Of a stretch of DNA of 60,275 bases, positions 8,209 to 17,484 are shown one piece after another. Position numbers and translations under genes: made by a program. The notes under the pieces were generated by a model. That model did no database searches and was not told the DNA's origin. It saw nothing but the letters and a program-made list of their open reading frames with translations. The stretch lies in NCBI GenBank assembly GCA_900468805.1, contig UEIF01000013.1, positions 1 through 60,275 on the forward strand, written 5' to 3'. Every line of letters begins with the position of its first letter. The stretch's first letter is position 1. This DNA comes from Hyphomicrobiales bacterium. Its GTDB lineage: Bacteria; Pseudomonadota; Alphaproteobacteria; Rhizobiales; Rhizobiaceae.

Positions 8209-8356
8209 CAGGGATCGTTTCCGCCCCTTCATCGAGCTGTGACGTGACGGCCAAACCATCGCCACCATTGCGTCCAATGTTGCATCCGGTCGCCTTATCG
8301 CGGCTATCCCGGAGCTGGCGACCAGCTCGATCACACCTGATGACGGAAGGCTCGCA

Positions 8357-10294
8357 TTGGACAGCACACGCCGGAACCTGATCGTCGGCCTCTCGGCGAT
8401 CTCAGTCGGCAGCATTGCCGCTTCCTTGACCGCGGGCGCCCGGCCGGCGCTCGCAACGCCGGTGACTGCTGCCGGGAATGCTGCCCGGAACGCTGGAGGG
8501 CAGACGGTGCGCCGCGCCGTCGCCTATGGCACGAATGCGGGTTATCAGAAGGATGCATCCGGTTCGCCCCAGATGGCCTTCGTTCGGCGCAAGGAATATT
8601 TCCTGCCCTACAATCTCAAAGCGGGCGAACTGATCGAGTTTTCCTTTCCGCTTTGGACGCTGGAGCGTCCGCCGCGCAGTCCGGTCCTCGAGGTCGATCT
8701 CGCCGAAGCCTATGATTTCATGCTGTCGATGGAATATCCGTTCAACGACAATTCGGCATCCTCGCCTGACCTCGCCAATCGCTATCGCTGCCTGAATACC
8801 AGGGATGACAAGGCGATCTATTCCTATGTTCCGGGCCAGGCGGACCGCATGATGGTGTTCACAGTGAAGGCCCCGGCCGACATTCCGGCCTTTACCGCAA
8901 TCGGCGGCATCCTGCTGCACGAATGCGTCGCCGGGCGCTCCGGCGCGGTGAAGAACAAGGCCATCAACAGCGTCGTCAATGCCTCGACCTTCATCGGCCG
9001 CCGGGACGGTTCGTTCAATGCGACGACATCGCTGATTGCCGACGATCCGACGATGACCCGGACGACATTCCACGCCGCCAATGCCGGTCAGACCGGCAAT
9101 CCCGGAACCATGCTGGTCGGCGCCATCAGGATCGCCGTTCCCGCACATGCCGTTGCCATCATGTCGATGGGCAATTCGAAGCTTCAGGGAGCCAACGAGG
9201 GTACCGCCGGTTCCGGCACATTTGGCGATGGCGGCGGCGATCGCTGCGGCAATACCGGCTGGGGCACGCGCCTGGCATACAAGCTCCGCCTCGGTTGCGT
9301 CCAGATGTCCAGGGGCGCCGACAGCTATAACTATCAGCTCATATCCGGCGTCAGTCGCCGCATGGAGTTTGCCGCCTGGTGCAATCCGACGCATCTCCTT
9401 CCCTGCGATCCGCACAACGACACGTCGCAGACCTCGACACCGGCCTGGTCGCAAAAGACCTGGGCGGTCGACGACACCTGCAGGGTCAACGGCAATGCCT
9501 ATATCGCCGATGCCGGCGGCGCCTCCGGCTCTGTTGCGCCGAGCGGCACGGGCAGGAACATCGTCGATGGCGACGTCCGATGGACCTTTATCGGGCCGGA
9601 CGACATGGCTTCGACCGCCGGCATGTCGCTTGCCGGCAAGATGCGCAAGCTCTTCCGGCAATACAGGGCTGCGATGCCTGACGTGAAGATCATTCCGCCG
9701 ACGCTCACGCCCGACACGACGTCAAGCGTCAATGCATCGGCCTATACCTATGACAGTGACACCGGCGCCCTCACTCTCACCATCCCCGACGCTTCAAAGC
9801 TCCTCCTGAAAAGCAACGTTCGCGTGGCCGGCCTCACCCCGAAAACCTTCAACACGAGCTGGAAGAACTACGCGCCGATCGCGGCCATCAACGGCAACCA
9901 GATTACCGTGAACCTGCCCGTTGGCCTCAGCTCTCCCATCGGAAATGCGTCAGTCAACCTCACCTGGAGCGATCCGAGCTACCAGAGCCCAAGGTCCGGT
10001 TATGCCGCCCATGTCAGCTTCCGCTCCTGGATCAACCGGTTCCTGCGGACGAACCCGAACGGAGCGCTCGACATGGTCATCTGCGCGGATGCCGGCAAAT
10101 GGGGCGAGGCCGGCAACCCGACGACTCCGGCGGCAGAAACCGGCGCATGGGCTGCCCTTCCAACCGACGGCGCCTCTCCCGGCGGCGCGTTCACCTCGGA
10201 CGGGACGCATGAGACATCACAGGGCAACGACTATATTGCCACCAGGCTCGCGGCCGACCCGGCTCTCGTGCAGGTATTGCAGAAGGCCGATTAG
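8357..10294 (+). CDS. Exported SGNH-hydrolase-like protein with Tat-type signal
   Basis: The product has 645 residues. The N-terminus STRRNLIVGLSAISVG followed by a hydrophobic run and ARPALA looks like a twin-arginine signal peptide, so export is likely. A degenerate block I (SMGNSKLQG, near residue 270) and a clear block V (DGTHETSQGNDYIATRL, near residue 615) suggest an SGNH-type hydrolase with a large internal beta-rich insertion. The TTG at 8357 is preceded by GGAAGG with suitable spacing. The frame stays open a further 38 codons upstream without an ATG and that stretch reads like protein. The substrate is unknown; it may be a polysaccharide acyl group. Confidence 0.65.
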   Translation: MDSTRRNLIVGLSAISVGSIAASLTAGARPALATPVTAAGNAARNAGGQTVRRAVAYGTNAGYQKDASGSPQMAFVRRKEYFLPYNLKAGELIEFSFPLWTLERPPRSPVLEVDLAEAYDFMLSMEYPFNDNSASSPDLANRYRCLNTRDDKAIYSYVPGQADRMMVFTVKAPADIPAFTAIGGILLHECVAGRSGAVKNKAINSVVNASTFIGRRDGSFNATTSLIADDPTMTRTTFHAANAGQTGNPGTMLVGAIRIAVPAHAVAIMSMGNSKLQGANEGTAGSGTFGDGGGDRCGNTGWGTRLAYKLRLGCVQMSRGADSYNYQLISGVSRRMEFAAWCNPTHLLPCDPHNDTSQTSTPAWSQKTWAVDDTCRVNGNAYIADAGGASGSVAPSGTGRNIVDGDVRWTFIGPDDMASTAGMSLAGKMRKLFRQYRAAMPDVKIIPPTLTPDTTSSVNASAYTYDSDTGALTLTIPDASKLLLKSNVRVAGLTPKTFNTSWKNYAPIAAINGNQITVNLPVGLSSPIGNASVNLTWSDPSYQSPRSGYAAHVSFRSWINRFLRTNPNGALDMVICADAGKWGEAGNPTTPAAETGAWAALPTDGASPGGAFTSDGTHETSQGNDYIATRLAADPALVQVLQKAD

Positions 10295-10542
10295 CAAATA
10301 CGGGAGCATGCTTCGCCGGCATGCCCGCACAGTGTGACGCCCGTTATATCTTTTTATGGCGGTCCGGGTTAGGTGATGAACGAAGGATCAGAGGTCATAC
10401 CGCAATTCTTCCCTGTCGCGTTTGCAGCATCGGCAGGGGATCAGTGAAGATGGACAACAGGAAAGTCCATCGGCGCTGACGAACCGCAACAGACTTGAGA
10501 AAGCCGCTGCTCAGGCGAACGCTCGCCTGACGACAAGACTCG

Positions 10543-10752
10543 ATGAAACCATTGAATTATCTACTGATGATCTTCGTTGCACCGCCGCTGGTGGCGCTCG
10601 TGCTGGTGCTTCTTTTCATGATCGTCCCATGGCCCGGCGATCAGCGCGCAGACCCGCGCCCGACCGGAACGATCGGCGTCAGGAAAGGCGACAGGATCGG
10701 CAGCCCCGGCGACAGGTTTGCGCCTGCGCGATCCGGCGGTGACGTTCAATAG
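10543..10752 (+). CDS. Small membrane protein, hypothetical
   Basis: The product has 69 residues: one or two hydrophobic segments at residues 4-30 (YLLMIFVAPPLVALVLVLLF) followed by a polar, basic, Gly/Arg/Asp-rich tail. The composition is typical of a short single-pass membrane protein with a cytoplasmic or periplasmic tail. The ribosome site before ATG 10543 is weak and no family is recognised. It stands alone between the SGNH gene and a convergent minus-strand gene. Confidence 0.45.
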   Translation: MKPLNYLLMIFVAPPLVALVLVLLFMIVPWPGDQRADPRPTGTIGVRKGDRIGSPGDRFAPARSGGDVQ

Positions 10753-10806
10753 GATTGCCGGGCGCGCTGCCGCCCCTCGCCCTCTTGCCCTCTTGTCCGG
10801 CTGCTC

Positions 10807-11313
10807 TCAGCGCTGCTTCAGCTCCAGCCGGACCCTGTAGAAATTCTGGGCGTCCGTCATCGCCTTCACGTCGCATTGCTTCGTGCCGACTGCCACGGTC
10901 GCGATCTCGCTGACGTCAGTGCTCAACCAGATCGGCGCCGCGCGCGTGTAGGAACGGCCGGGAAGCGCGCGCCAGTTGGCAAAGAAGATACCGACCTCCT
11001 GCCCCGCCGCATTGAGGAAGCTTGCGACGACGCAGACCTGATCGTCGTCATCGGGATCTTCGTTCCGCAGCGTGATGCGGGACATGATGGAATTGGTCTT
11101 CGGGTCCGGGCGAAAGGCGAAACTGTAATATTGCGGCCGCTTCCAATCCCATTTGTCCTGGACGACTTCGCAAAATCCATCCTCGACATGAAGGCATTGC
11201 TGCGCCGCCTGAACGCGCCAGACATAATTTTGCCACCCGTCCTGATCGGGAACGGGAGCATGATCGCTGGTGAGCAGGCCCAGGGCAATGGAGAGTTGCT
11301 TGAGAGTCGACAT
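10807..11313 (-). CDS. Hypothetical protein
   Basis: This 168-residue acidic to neutral protein contains many aromatic residues and three or four Cys (QQCLHVEDGFCEVV, DQVCVVASFL, TKQCDVKAM). The pattern suggests a beta-sandwich with possible disulfides. The first 15 residues are mildly hydrophobic, but there is no convincing signal peptide from the ATG at 11313; a TTG two codons upstream is the alternative start. The next gene upstream on the same strand (11369-11875) is a secreted protein, so the two may be co-transcribed. The function is not recognised. Confidence 0.6.
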   Translation of the reverse strand: MSTLKQLSIALGLLTSDHAPVPDQDGWQNYVWRVQAAQQCLHVEDGFCEVVQDKWDWKRPQYYSFAFRPDPKTNSIMSRITLRNEDPDDDDQVCVVASFLNAAGQEVGIFFANWRALPGRSYTRAAPIWLSTDVSEIATVAVGTKQCDVKAMTDAQNFYRVRLELKQR

Positions 11314-11368
11314 GCCCAATGCTGGCTAAATTTGCTGCAGCGCGCAAGCCATTCTCCCCTCGCTCCCG

Positions 11369-11875
11369 TCAGGATTTCCTCGCGAGTGGCGGCAAAGAAA
11401 CAAAGGGATTGCTGGAATCGTAGCTCGCCTTCGGCTTGCCCTTGCCGGTCTTCAGCAATCCCGGCGCAAGCTGGCCCTTGGGGCCGAAGAGATAAGCGCT
11501 TCCGGCGCAGAGATGGGCAAGCGCGCGGTAGTCGAAATACCGGAAGGTGCTGTCGGCAAGGAAGGCGGCTTCGTTATAGGCCTTGCCCTTGATGTCCGCA
11601 AAGCCGGTCTCGGTCATATAGGAAAACAGCGCTTTCTTGTTCAGCTGCGCGCCGCTGCAGAGATTGCCGAGCGCATTGACGAGCTTCACGACCCTCAATG
11701 TCTGGGCATCCGGGTTGTCGAGCGGCTTCATCGCCTGCTTGACATAATAATTCGTCGCCGGATCGTTGGTCATGGATTTCTTCCAGAAAGCCGGCATTTC
11801 CTCAGCCGTGGCGAAGCCCGCCGAAACGGTCACGGCAATTGCGGCAAATAGGCAGGATCTGAAACTATGGGCCAA
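11369..11875 (-). CDS. Secreted hypothetical protein
   Basis: This 168-residue product has a clear Sec signal peptide: FRSCLFAAIAVTVSAGF with probable cleavage after ATA. The mature part is basic and helical, with Cys residues at NLCSGAQL and AHLCAGSAY that may form a disulfide, and it ends in a basic tail. It lies 55 bases upstream of the gene at 10807-11313 in the same direction, suggesting one transcript. No family is recognised. The location should be periplasmic. Confidence 0.65.
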   Translation of the reverse strand: MAHSFRSCLFAAIAVTVSAGFATAEEMPAFWKKSMTNDPATNYYVKQAMKPLDNPDAQTLRVVKLVNALGNLCSGAQLNKKALFSYMTETGFADIKGKAYNEAAFLADSTFRYFDYRALAHLCAGSAYLFGPKGQLAPGLLKTGKGKPKASYDSSNPFVSLPPLARKS

Positions 11876-12004
11876 GATGTCCCCCGTCCGAGCAGCCCAG
11901 ACTGGCTTCGATTCGCCGTGCGACGCAAGGTCAAAAATCTTCGCCGGGAGACGCTTCCTCGATCGGCGACGCTGTGAGATTGCCGAACGCCGCCTGCGCC
12001 GCGA

Positions 12005-12265
12005 TCAGGAAAACTGGCCGCGCCGGCCGAGAATCGCCTTGAATGCCCCGAGGCGGCCTTCCGCCCCTTCCGCCGAGCGCGGAAACGCATCGCGGATATG
12101 GCGCGTGTAATACCAGCCGGGCGACGTGGCGGTGATCAGGTTTTCATACACGACCGGGGGTACGTTGAAATATCGGCGATGCCCCTTGAGGCGGATCTCG
12201 ATATCGAGCACTCCGGTCGACGGGTCGTAGGCAACGGATTTCACCAGCTTTGACGAGAGTTCCAT
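12005..12265 (-). CDS. KTSC-domain protein
   Basis: This 86-residue protein is almost entirely a KTSC domain. It has the family-like start KSVAYDPSTGVLDIEIRLKG, then YFNVPPVVYENLITATSPG and the H..IRDAFP ending. KTSC is a small domain of uncertain biochemical role (named for its Lys-Thr-Ser-Cys motif), often found alone or near nucleic-acid enzymes. The ATG at 12265 has AGGAGCGACA directly upstream, an excellent ribosome site; the frame runs further upstream, but that extension looks non-coding. Confidence 0.8.
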   Translation of the reverse strand: MELSSKLVKSVAYDPSTGVLDIEIRLKGHRRYFNVPPVVYENLITATSPGWYYTRHIRDAFPRSAEGAEGRLGAFKAILGRRGQFS

Positions 12266-12615
12266 TGTCGCTCCTGTGCTGCATCGCACAATGGAAACAC
12301 TCTTAAGAAAATAGTCAAGCATTTGTATACCTTGTCGACGCGAAGGCCGTCGCCCCGTCCTTAAATTTCCGTGCCCCGAATGCCTGGTGCATGATCCGCC
12401 GAGGAGCCGAGGCGAGTGCATGTCTTGCGGGTGACCGGTGATCTGATGGCGGTAAAAAGCGGCCCCAGCTGCGGCTTCAAGGGCTCTCCTTTTCTTGCCG
12501 CAGTGCAATAAAAACTTGTGCCGCCGCTCGAAAAATGGTCCATTTCGCTTACTTTGACGGGTGGATGCTGAAATTCCATAACCTTACGCAAACCTTAAGC
12601 AGAGGAAATTCACAC
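12266..12615. other. Divergent intergenic region with promoters
   Basis: A 350-base spacer separates the KTSC gene from the acyltransferase. It is AT-richer than its neighbours and should carry both divergent promoters. No small gene is supported inside it. Confidence 0.5.
12554..12582 (+). promoter_or_regulatory. Putative sigma-70 promoter for acyltransferase
   Basis: TTGACG at 12554-12559, a 17-base spacer and CATAAC at 12577-12582 lie 34 bases before the acyltransferase ATG. The -35 is strong and the -10 matches four of six consensus positions. This is seen in sequence only. Confidence 0.4.
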
Positions 12616-13746
12616 ATGACGAGTGTTGCCGGTGGTCGAGTCGATTGCCTCGATGGCCTGCGTGGCTTGGCGGCCCTATGGGTCCTGGTTGGCCATGCTC
12701 ACCTCCTCACCCGCTTCTCGGTTCCCGTCATAGGCGATCCCGATCTCGGCGTTGATCTTTTCATCATGCTGTCCGGATTCCTGATGGTCTTCCACTATCA
12801 GCGCCGGCGCGATCGGGAGCCCTGGGAGGCCAACAGCACCTGGATCACCTTCTGGGTACGGCGCTATTTCCGGATTGCGCCGCTCTATTACGTCCTGCTT
12901 GTCGCCGCCCTGACGCTGGGGCCCCTCATCTACAATGCCCGCATGGTGATCGATGGCTTCAATGGCGTGACGCCGCAGCTGGCCGAGCGCTATCTGGACA
13001 GCAGCCTGGCCAATTATCTTGCGCACCTGACCTTCCTCTTCGGTCTCAGCCCGCACTTCGCCTACAGGACGGCGCTGCCGGACTGGAGCATCGGCCTCGA
13101 AATGCAGTTTTATGCCGCCCTGCCCTTCGTCATGATCCTGGTCGGCCGTATCGGCTGGCTCAAGGGCCTTGTCGGAGCGGCCGTTGTTGGCATCGCGATA
13201 GCCTATGGGCTGGGCAAGATCGGCGTTCATTTTCCGATGCCGACCTTCCTTGCCTACAAGATGCACATCTTTGCGGCCGGCATGCTGCTTGCCGGCGCGC
13301 TGAGGACGGACAGGGCGCGGGCCTATCAGTTTGCGGCAATCAGCGTCGTGCTGGTGCTTGCGCCCATTGGTGGCGAACACGACCTGAAGCATGAGATCGT
13401 GCGGGTGGTTCTGGTCCTGATCTTCTTCGCCTTCATCCATACGCACCGCCTGCCGGAACCAATGGCGAGAATATTCAGGCCGATCGGCTCCTGGCTGGGC
13501 AACGGCTTTTTCCATAGCCTCGGCGAGCTCTCCTTCGGTGCCTATCTCATTCACCTGATGGTCATGCAGCCGGTCATCGCCTATCTGATCCAGACGACCG
13601 ACGTCTCCAATCCGGTGCGCTGGGCTCTGACCCTGGCCATCACCATGCCGATCGTCTACGGGCTGGCCTGGGTTGGCTATAACCTTATCGAAATGCCGGG
13701 CCAGAATATCGGCAAGGGCCTGACGAAGCCCCGCGCCTCCGCCTGA
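12616..13746 (+). CDS. Acyltransferase 3 family membrane O-acyltransferase
   Basis: This 376-residue integral membrane protein has about ten hydrophobic segments. It opens with DCLDGLRGLAALWVLVGHAH, the hallmark of the acyltransferase-3 (NodX/OafA-like) family, including the catalytic His at the end of the first helix. WVRRYFRIAPLYYVLL and LGELSFGAYLIHLMV are further family motifs. Such enzymes move acetyl or succinyl groups from acyl-CoA onto periplasmic or surface glycans. ATG 12616 has GAGGAA upstream; an earlier in-frame ATG at 12535 would add a non-homologous 27-residue extension. It is a single-gene unit and the glycan substrate is unknown. Confidence 0.85.
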   Translation: MTSVAGGRVDCLDGLRGLAALWVLVGHAHLLTRFSVPVIGDPDLGVDLFIMLSGFLMVFHYQRRRDREPWEANSTWITFWVRRYFRIAPLYYVLLVAALTLGPLIYNARMVIDGFNGVTPQLAERYLDSSLANYLAHLTFLFGLSPHFAYRTALPDWSIGLEMQFYAALPFVMILVGRIGWLKGLVGAAVVGIAIAYGLGKIGVHFPMPTFLAYKMHIFAAGMLLAGALRTDRARAYQFAAISVVLVLAPIGGEHDLKHEIVRVVLVLIFFAFIHTHRLPEPMARIFRPIGSWLGNGFFHSLGELSFGAYLIHLMVMQPVIAYLIQTTDVSNPVRWALTLAITMPIVYGLAWVGYNLIEMPGQNIGKGLTKPRASA

Positions 13747-13914
13747 CAGGCAACTGCGAAAGCGCCGGATAGCGCGGCCTCACGGCTGCGCCTCCCCCCT
13801 CTATCGGCGCGCAGGGGTGCGCCTTGAGCGCCTTTACCCCAAAATCCGTTTTCCGTTGAACGCACCCGAGTTCTCCCGCTATATAGGAGAAAACGCAAAA
13901 TCTCGGAGACAAAT

Positions 13915-14616
13915 ATGCGGCAGGAAGATATCGAGGAGACCGTCGCCGAGAGTGGCTACAGACAGATTCGGGCGGATATCATCTTCGGGCGGCTTTCGCC
14001 GGGGCAGAAACTGAAGCTTGAGAATCTCAAGGGCGCCTATGAGACCAGCGTCAGCACGCTGCGCGAAATCCTCAACCGGCTGACCTCGGAAGGGCTCGTC
14101 GTTGCCGAAGGGCAGCGGGGGTTTGAGGTCGCAGGCGTTTCCGTTGCCGACCTGCGCGAGATCGCGGCATTGCGGCTGCTACTCGAAGAACATGCGCTGG
14201 AACAATCCTTCGAACAGGGGGATGTGGAATGGGAAGCGCAGCTCGTCTCCGCCCATTACAAGCTGGCGCGCATGGAAAAGGTGATGGCGACAGGCGATAC
14301 CAGCCATGCCGAGGACTGGAAGCGCTATGACTGGGAATTCCACCAGGCGCTGATCGCCGCCTGCGGCTCGCGCCTGCTGATGGAAACCCATTCTTCCGTT
14401 TTCGACAAATATCTGCGCTATCAGATGGTGGCGCTCTCCTATCGCGGCCGCGTCGCCGAAGAGGAGCACAAGCAGCTTCTGGAGGCTGCCCTCAAGCGCG
14501 ACAGCAAGACCGCCAAAGAGATCCTGCAGCGCCATATCCAGGCGGGCGTCGAACATGCGCTTGGCAAGGGGCTGCTATCGGCCCTGCCCGCGCAGGCCAG
14601 GCGGATGACAGCCTGA
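13915..14616 (+). CDS. GntR/FadR-family (FCD) transcriptional regulator, first of pair
   Basis: This 233-residue protein has an N-terminal GntR winged helix (residues 14-75, with IIFGRLSPGQKLKLENLK and VSTLREILNRLTSEGLV) and a C-terminal FCD ligand-binding domain with the metal-binding pattern YDWEFHQAL ... HKQLLEAALKRD ... RHIQAG. FCD regulators bind small carboxylic acids. The adjacent quinate/shikimate genes make a hydroaromatic or dehydroshikimate-type ligand plausible. Its stop overlaps the ATG of a paralog by one base, so the pair is co-translated. The product probably represses quiC and the divergent importer operon. Confidence 0.88.
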   Translation: MRQEDIEETVAESGYRQIRADIIFGRLSPGQKLKLENLKGAYETSVSTLREILNRLTSEGLVVAEGQRGFEVAGVSVADLREIAALRLLLEEHALEQSFEQGDVEWEAQLVSAHYKLARMEKVMATGDTSHAEDWKRYDWEFHQALIAACGSRLLMETHSSVFDKYLRYQMVALSYRGRVAEEEHKQLLEAALKRDSKTAKEILQRHIQAGVEHALGKGLLSALPAQARRMTA

Positions 14617-15308
14617 TGCGCAGCGAAAGACCCGTGCCGAAGACGACAGGCGATACCTCCGAGACGATCAGCGATGTCGTTTTCCGGCAGGTCCGGCAGG
14701 ATATCATCTCGGGTGCGCTGGCGCCGGGCGCCAAGATCAAGCTCGAACAGGCCAGGGAGCATTATTCGATCAGCGTATCCTCGCTGCGCGAGATCCTCAG
14801 CCGCCTTGCGATGGAAAACCTGGTGCTTGCCGAGGGCCAGCGCGGCTTCGAGGTCAGCCCGGCATCGATCAAGGAGCTGGAAGAGCTGGCGGATCTGCGC
14901 ACCGTGCTCGAGACCCACGCGATCGGCCTCTCCTTTGCCGCCGGAAACCTGGAATGGGAAGGCCGCATCGTTGCGGCCCACCACAAGCTGGCAGCCGCCG
15001 AACGCAAGCTCCTGGCAGGCGACGCCTCACGCACCGTCGACTGGGTGCGCTACGACTGGGAATTCCACCAGGCAATCGTCTCCGCCTGCAATTCGGCGAC
15101 GCTGATGGCGACGCTGTCCTCGGTCTTCGACCGGTTTCTGCGCTATCACATGCTGGCGCAGAGCTTTCGCGGCAAGGCGGTGGTGGATGATCACAAGCTG
15201 CTGTTCGAGCTGGCGCTGAAGCGGGATGTCGAGGGAGCAAGAGCGGTTATTCGGCGGCATGTGCAGAGTGGGGTGGCGCATGTGCTGACGAGTGGGCGGA
15301 TCGGGTGA
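14616..15308 (+). CDS. GntR/FadR-family (FCD) transcriptional regulator, second of pair
   Basis: This 230-residue paralog of the preceding gene has the same architecture: GntR winged helix (IISGALAPGAKIKLEQAR ... VSSLREILSRLAMENLV, then EGQRGFEV as in its neighbour) and an FCD domain with YDWEFHQAI, DDHKLL and RRHVQSG supplying the probable metal ligands. It overlaps the first copy by one base. The two are clearly a tandem duplication but have diverged in the ligand domain, so they may sense different intermediates or form heterodimers. Confidence 0.88.
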   Translation: MRSERPVPKTTGDTSETISDVVFRQVRQDIISGALAPGAKIKLEQAREHYSISVSSLREILSRLAMENLVLAEGQRGFEVSPASIKELEELADLRTVLETHAIGLSFAAGNLEWEGRIVAAHHKLAAAERKLLAGDASRTVDWVRYDWEFHQAIVSACNSATLMATLSSVFDRFLRYHMLAQSFRGKAVVDDHKLLFELALKRDVEGARAVIRRHVQSGVAHVLTSGRIG

Positions 15309-15379
15309 GAGTGGGATCGCTCTGGCACGGAGACAGGGGTTACAGTTTGTTGCTGATCATAGCCTCGGTAGCGCCCGGA

Positions 15380-15513
15380 GCCCCCTCACCCTAACCCTCT
15401 CCCCGATGGGGCGAGGGGACGTGCCGTGCGACGCCTTTGAGAAGGCCGAAACGGTGCGGCAATCCCTTCTCCCCTGGGGGAGAAGGTGGCCCGAAGGGTC
15501 GGATGAGGGGGCC
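15380..15513. repeat. Palindromic intergenic repeat
   Basis: C/T-rich and G/A-rich arms (CTCACCCTAACCCTCTCCCC near 15384) and a perfect 10-bp stem at 15465-15486 (CCTTCTCCCC-TG-GGGGAGAAGG) lie between the convergent GntR and quiC genes. The layout resembles a widespread rhizobial intergenic repeat and could act as a bidirectional transcript end. Confidence 0.6.
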
Positions 15514-15576
15514 ATTGACGCGAAGGGCAAATAAAAAGTCTCTCCACAGAGTGCAGGCTAGTCCACACCACACTTC

Positions 15577-17484
15577 TCACCCCGCATCCCTCGGAATCCC
15601 CTCCGGCCGCATCTGCTTCTTCAACGCCGCAATCCGGAAAATCGCATTCGGCGCCCCATAGCCTCGATAAGCGCGCCGCTCCACCACCTCGAAGAAGAAG
15701 CCCTCTCCATACGTACCGCTATAGAGCTGGAAATACTCGCCCTCTCCATCCCTGTCATAGAGAATGTTCTCCGCCTTCAGCCGCTCGGTCAGCTCCGGCT
15801 CCAGGCCAAATCGAGCCTCCACGTCGTCGTAATAGTTCGGCGAGATCGGCAGCGGCTTGAAGCCTTTGGTGCGCAAGGCTGCAGCGGTGGCGAAGATATC
15901 ATCGGTCGAAAACGCCAGATGCTGGATTCCGGAGCCGAATTTTTCGGCCATGAAGTGGCCGGCGAGCGTCCGGCGGTTTTCCGCGCCGTTCATGGTGATG
16001 CGCAATGTCCCGGACTGGTTTTCGATCACCTGGCTGCGCACCACGCCGGAGGGATCGATGATATCAATCATGGGGGTTTTGCGGGTTTCGAAGATCGAGG
16101 TGTAGAAGAGCAGCCAGGTCAGCATTTCGTCATAGGCGACAGTCTGGGCGATATGATCGACGTGCAGGAGGCCGGCATCGCCGGCGTGCTTTGCATCGCC
16201 CTCCTCGCCCTCCTCTGCCACCGGCAAGAAATCGATCTCCGAAAAGCGGCCGAGCGGGCTTTTATCATCGATGAGATAGATCAGCCCGCCACCGACGCCG
16301 CGGATCGCCGGCAGCTGCAGCTCACCCTCGACGACGGCCTGGGTGAAGGGCTCGGCATCGAGCGCCAGCGCGCGAGCATAGGCTTCGGTCGCATCCTCGA
16401 CGACAAGCGCCACCGCATAGGCGAACGTGCCGTGCACGGCATAGGCGGCATTGGCAAAACCTTCGGGATCGACATTGATGAGGATGCGGATATCGCCCTG
16501 CTGGAAGAGCGTCACCTTCTTGGAGCGATGCACCGCCGCCTTGCGGAAGCCGAGCGCCTGCAGGATGCCAACCAGCTCCACCGCCTCCTCGTCATCGGTG
16601 GCGAATTCGATGAAGCCGACGCCCTTGACCTCGGCTCTGGCAGGCATCTCGATGCCGATCGGCGTCTCCACCTTGCGGCGGATCTGGTCGGCCAGATAGA
16701 TCAGCGAGCGGTGGCCGTCTGCAGCGATCGCCCGTGTCGAGCCGCCGCGGAACTGGTCGTTGAAGATTTCGAGCGAGAAGAAGCCGTCATAGCCGGTCGA
16801 CGCCACGGCCTCGGTGAATTCGGTGACCGGCAAATCGCCCTCGCCCGGCATGTTGCGGAAATGCCTGGACCAGTAGAGCAGGTCCATGTCGATCAGCGGC
16901 GCATCGGCCAGCTGCACGATGAAGATCTTTTCCTTCGGGATCGAGCGTATGGAGGTGATGTCGATCTTGCGCGACAGCGAGTGGAAACTGTCGAGGATCA
17001 GCCCGACATTCTCGTGGTCGGCGCGGCGCACGATCTCCCAGGCATCGCGGTGGTCGTTGACGTAGCGGCCCCAGGCGAGCGCCTCGTATCCCACCTTCAG
17101 CCCGCGTTTTGCCGCCCTCTCCCCCAGCTCGCGGAAATCGGCCGCCGCCCGGTCGAGGCCGCCAAGGGCTGCCTGCGAGACATTGGAGCAGACGAGCACC
17201 ATGTCGGTGCCGAGCTCCTGCATGATGTCGAACTTGCGCTCGGCGCGGTCGAAGGTGCGGCTGCGCAACGTATCCGGCATGCCCTCGAAATCGCGGAAGG
17301 GCTGGAAGAGCGTGATGACAAGGCCGAGATCGCGCGCCATGCGGCCGACATCGGCGGGGCTGCCGTCAAAGGCCAGGAAGTCGTTTTCGAAAATCTCCAC
17401 GCCGTCGAATCCGGCGCGTGCAATCGCTTCGAGCTTTTCCGGCAGCTCGCCGCTGACCGATACTGTCGCAATCGAGGTCTTCAT
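15577..17484 (-). CDS. quiC: 3-dehydroshikimate dehydratase, fused TIM-barrel/HPPD-like type
   Basis: The product has 635 residues, the length of the Pseudomonas QuiC fusion. Residues 1-280 form a sugar-isomerase-like TIM barrel with the metal-ligand pattern YEALAW (Glu), LILDSFHSL (Asp), FIVQLAD (Gln) and FSLEIFND (Glu). Residues 290-620 form a 4-hydroxyphenylpyruvate-dioxygenase-like vicinal-oxygen-chelate domain with His ligands in HVDHIAQTV and IQHLAFSTDD and Glu in FFFEVVERR. The first domain converts 3-dehydroshikimate to protocatechuate; the second domain's role is unclear in the family. ATG 17484 is preceded by GAGGAGG. It is divergent from the importer operon and next to two GntR regulators. 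Confidence 0.85.
   Translation of the reverse strand: MKTSIATVSVSGELPEKLEAIARAGFDGVEIFENDFLAFDGSPADVGRMARDLGLVITLFQPFRDFEGMPDTLRSRTFDRAERKFDIMQELGTDMVLVCSNVSQAALGGLDRAAADFRELGERAAKRGLKVGYEALAWGRYVNDHRDAWEIVRRADHENVGLILDSFHSLSRKIDITSIRSIPKEKIFIVQLADAPLIDMDLLYWSRHFRNMPGEGDLPVTEFTEAVASTGYDGFFSLEIFNDQFRGGSTRAIAADGHRSLIYLADQIRRKVETPIGIEMPARAEVKGVGFIEFATDDEEAVELVGILQALGFRKAAVHRSKKVTLFQQGDIRILINVDPEGFANAAYAVHGTFAYAVALVVEDATEAYARALALDAEPFTQAVVEGELQLPAIRGVGGGLIYLIDDKSPLGRFSEIDFLPVAEEGEEGDAKHAGDAGLLHVDHIAQTVAYDEMLTWLLFYTSIFETRKTPMIDIIDPSGVVRSQVIENQSGTLRITMNGAENRRTLAGHFMAEKFGSGIQHLAFSTDDIFATAAALRTKGFKPLPISPNYYDDVEARFGLEPELTERLKAENILYDRDGEGEYFQLYSGTYGEGFFFEVVERRAYRGYGAPNAIFRIAALKKQMRPEGIPRDAG

Noticed and set aside
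1..10300. Prophage attachment sites
   Set aside because: No tRNA gene or integrase is in the window, and the repeats at 5.0 and 8.1 kb belong to a dispersed intergenic family, not a phage att site.
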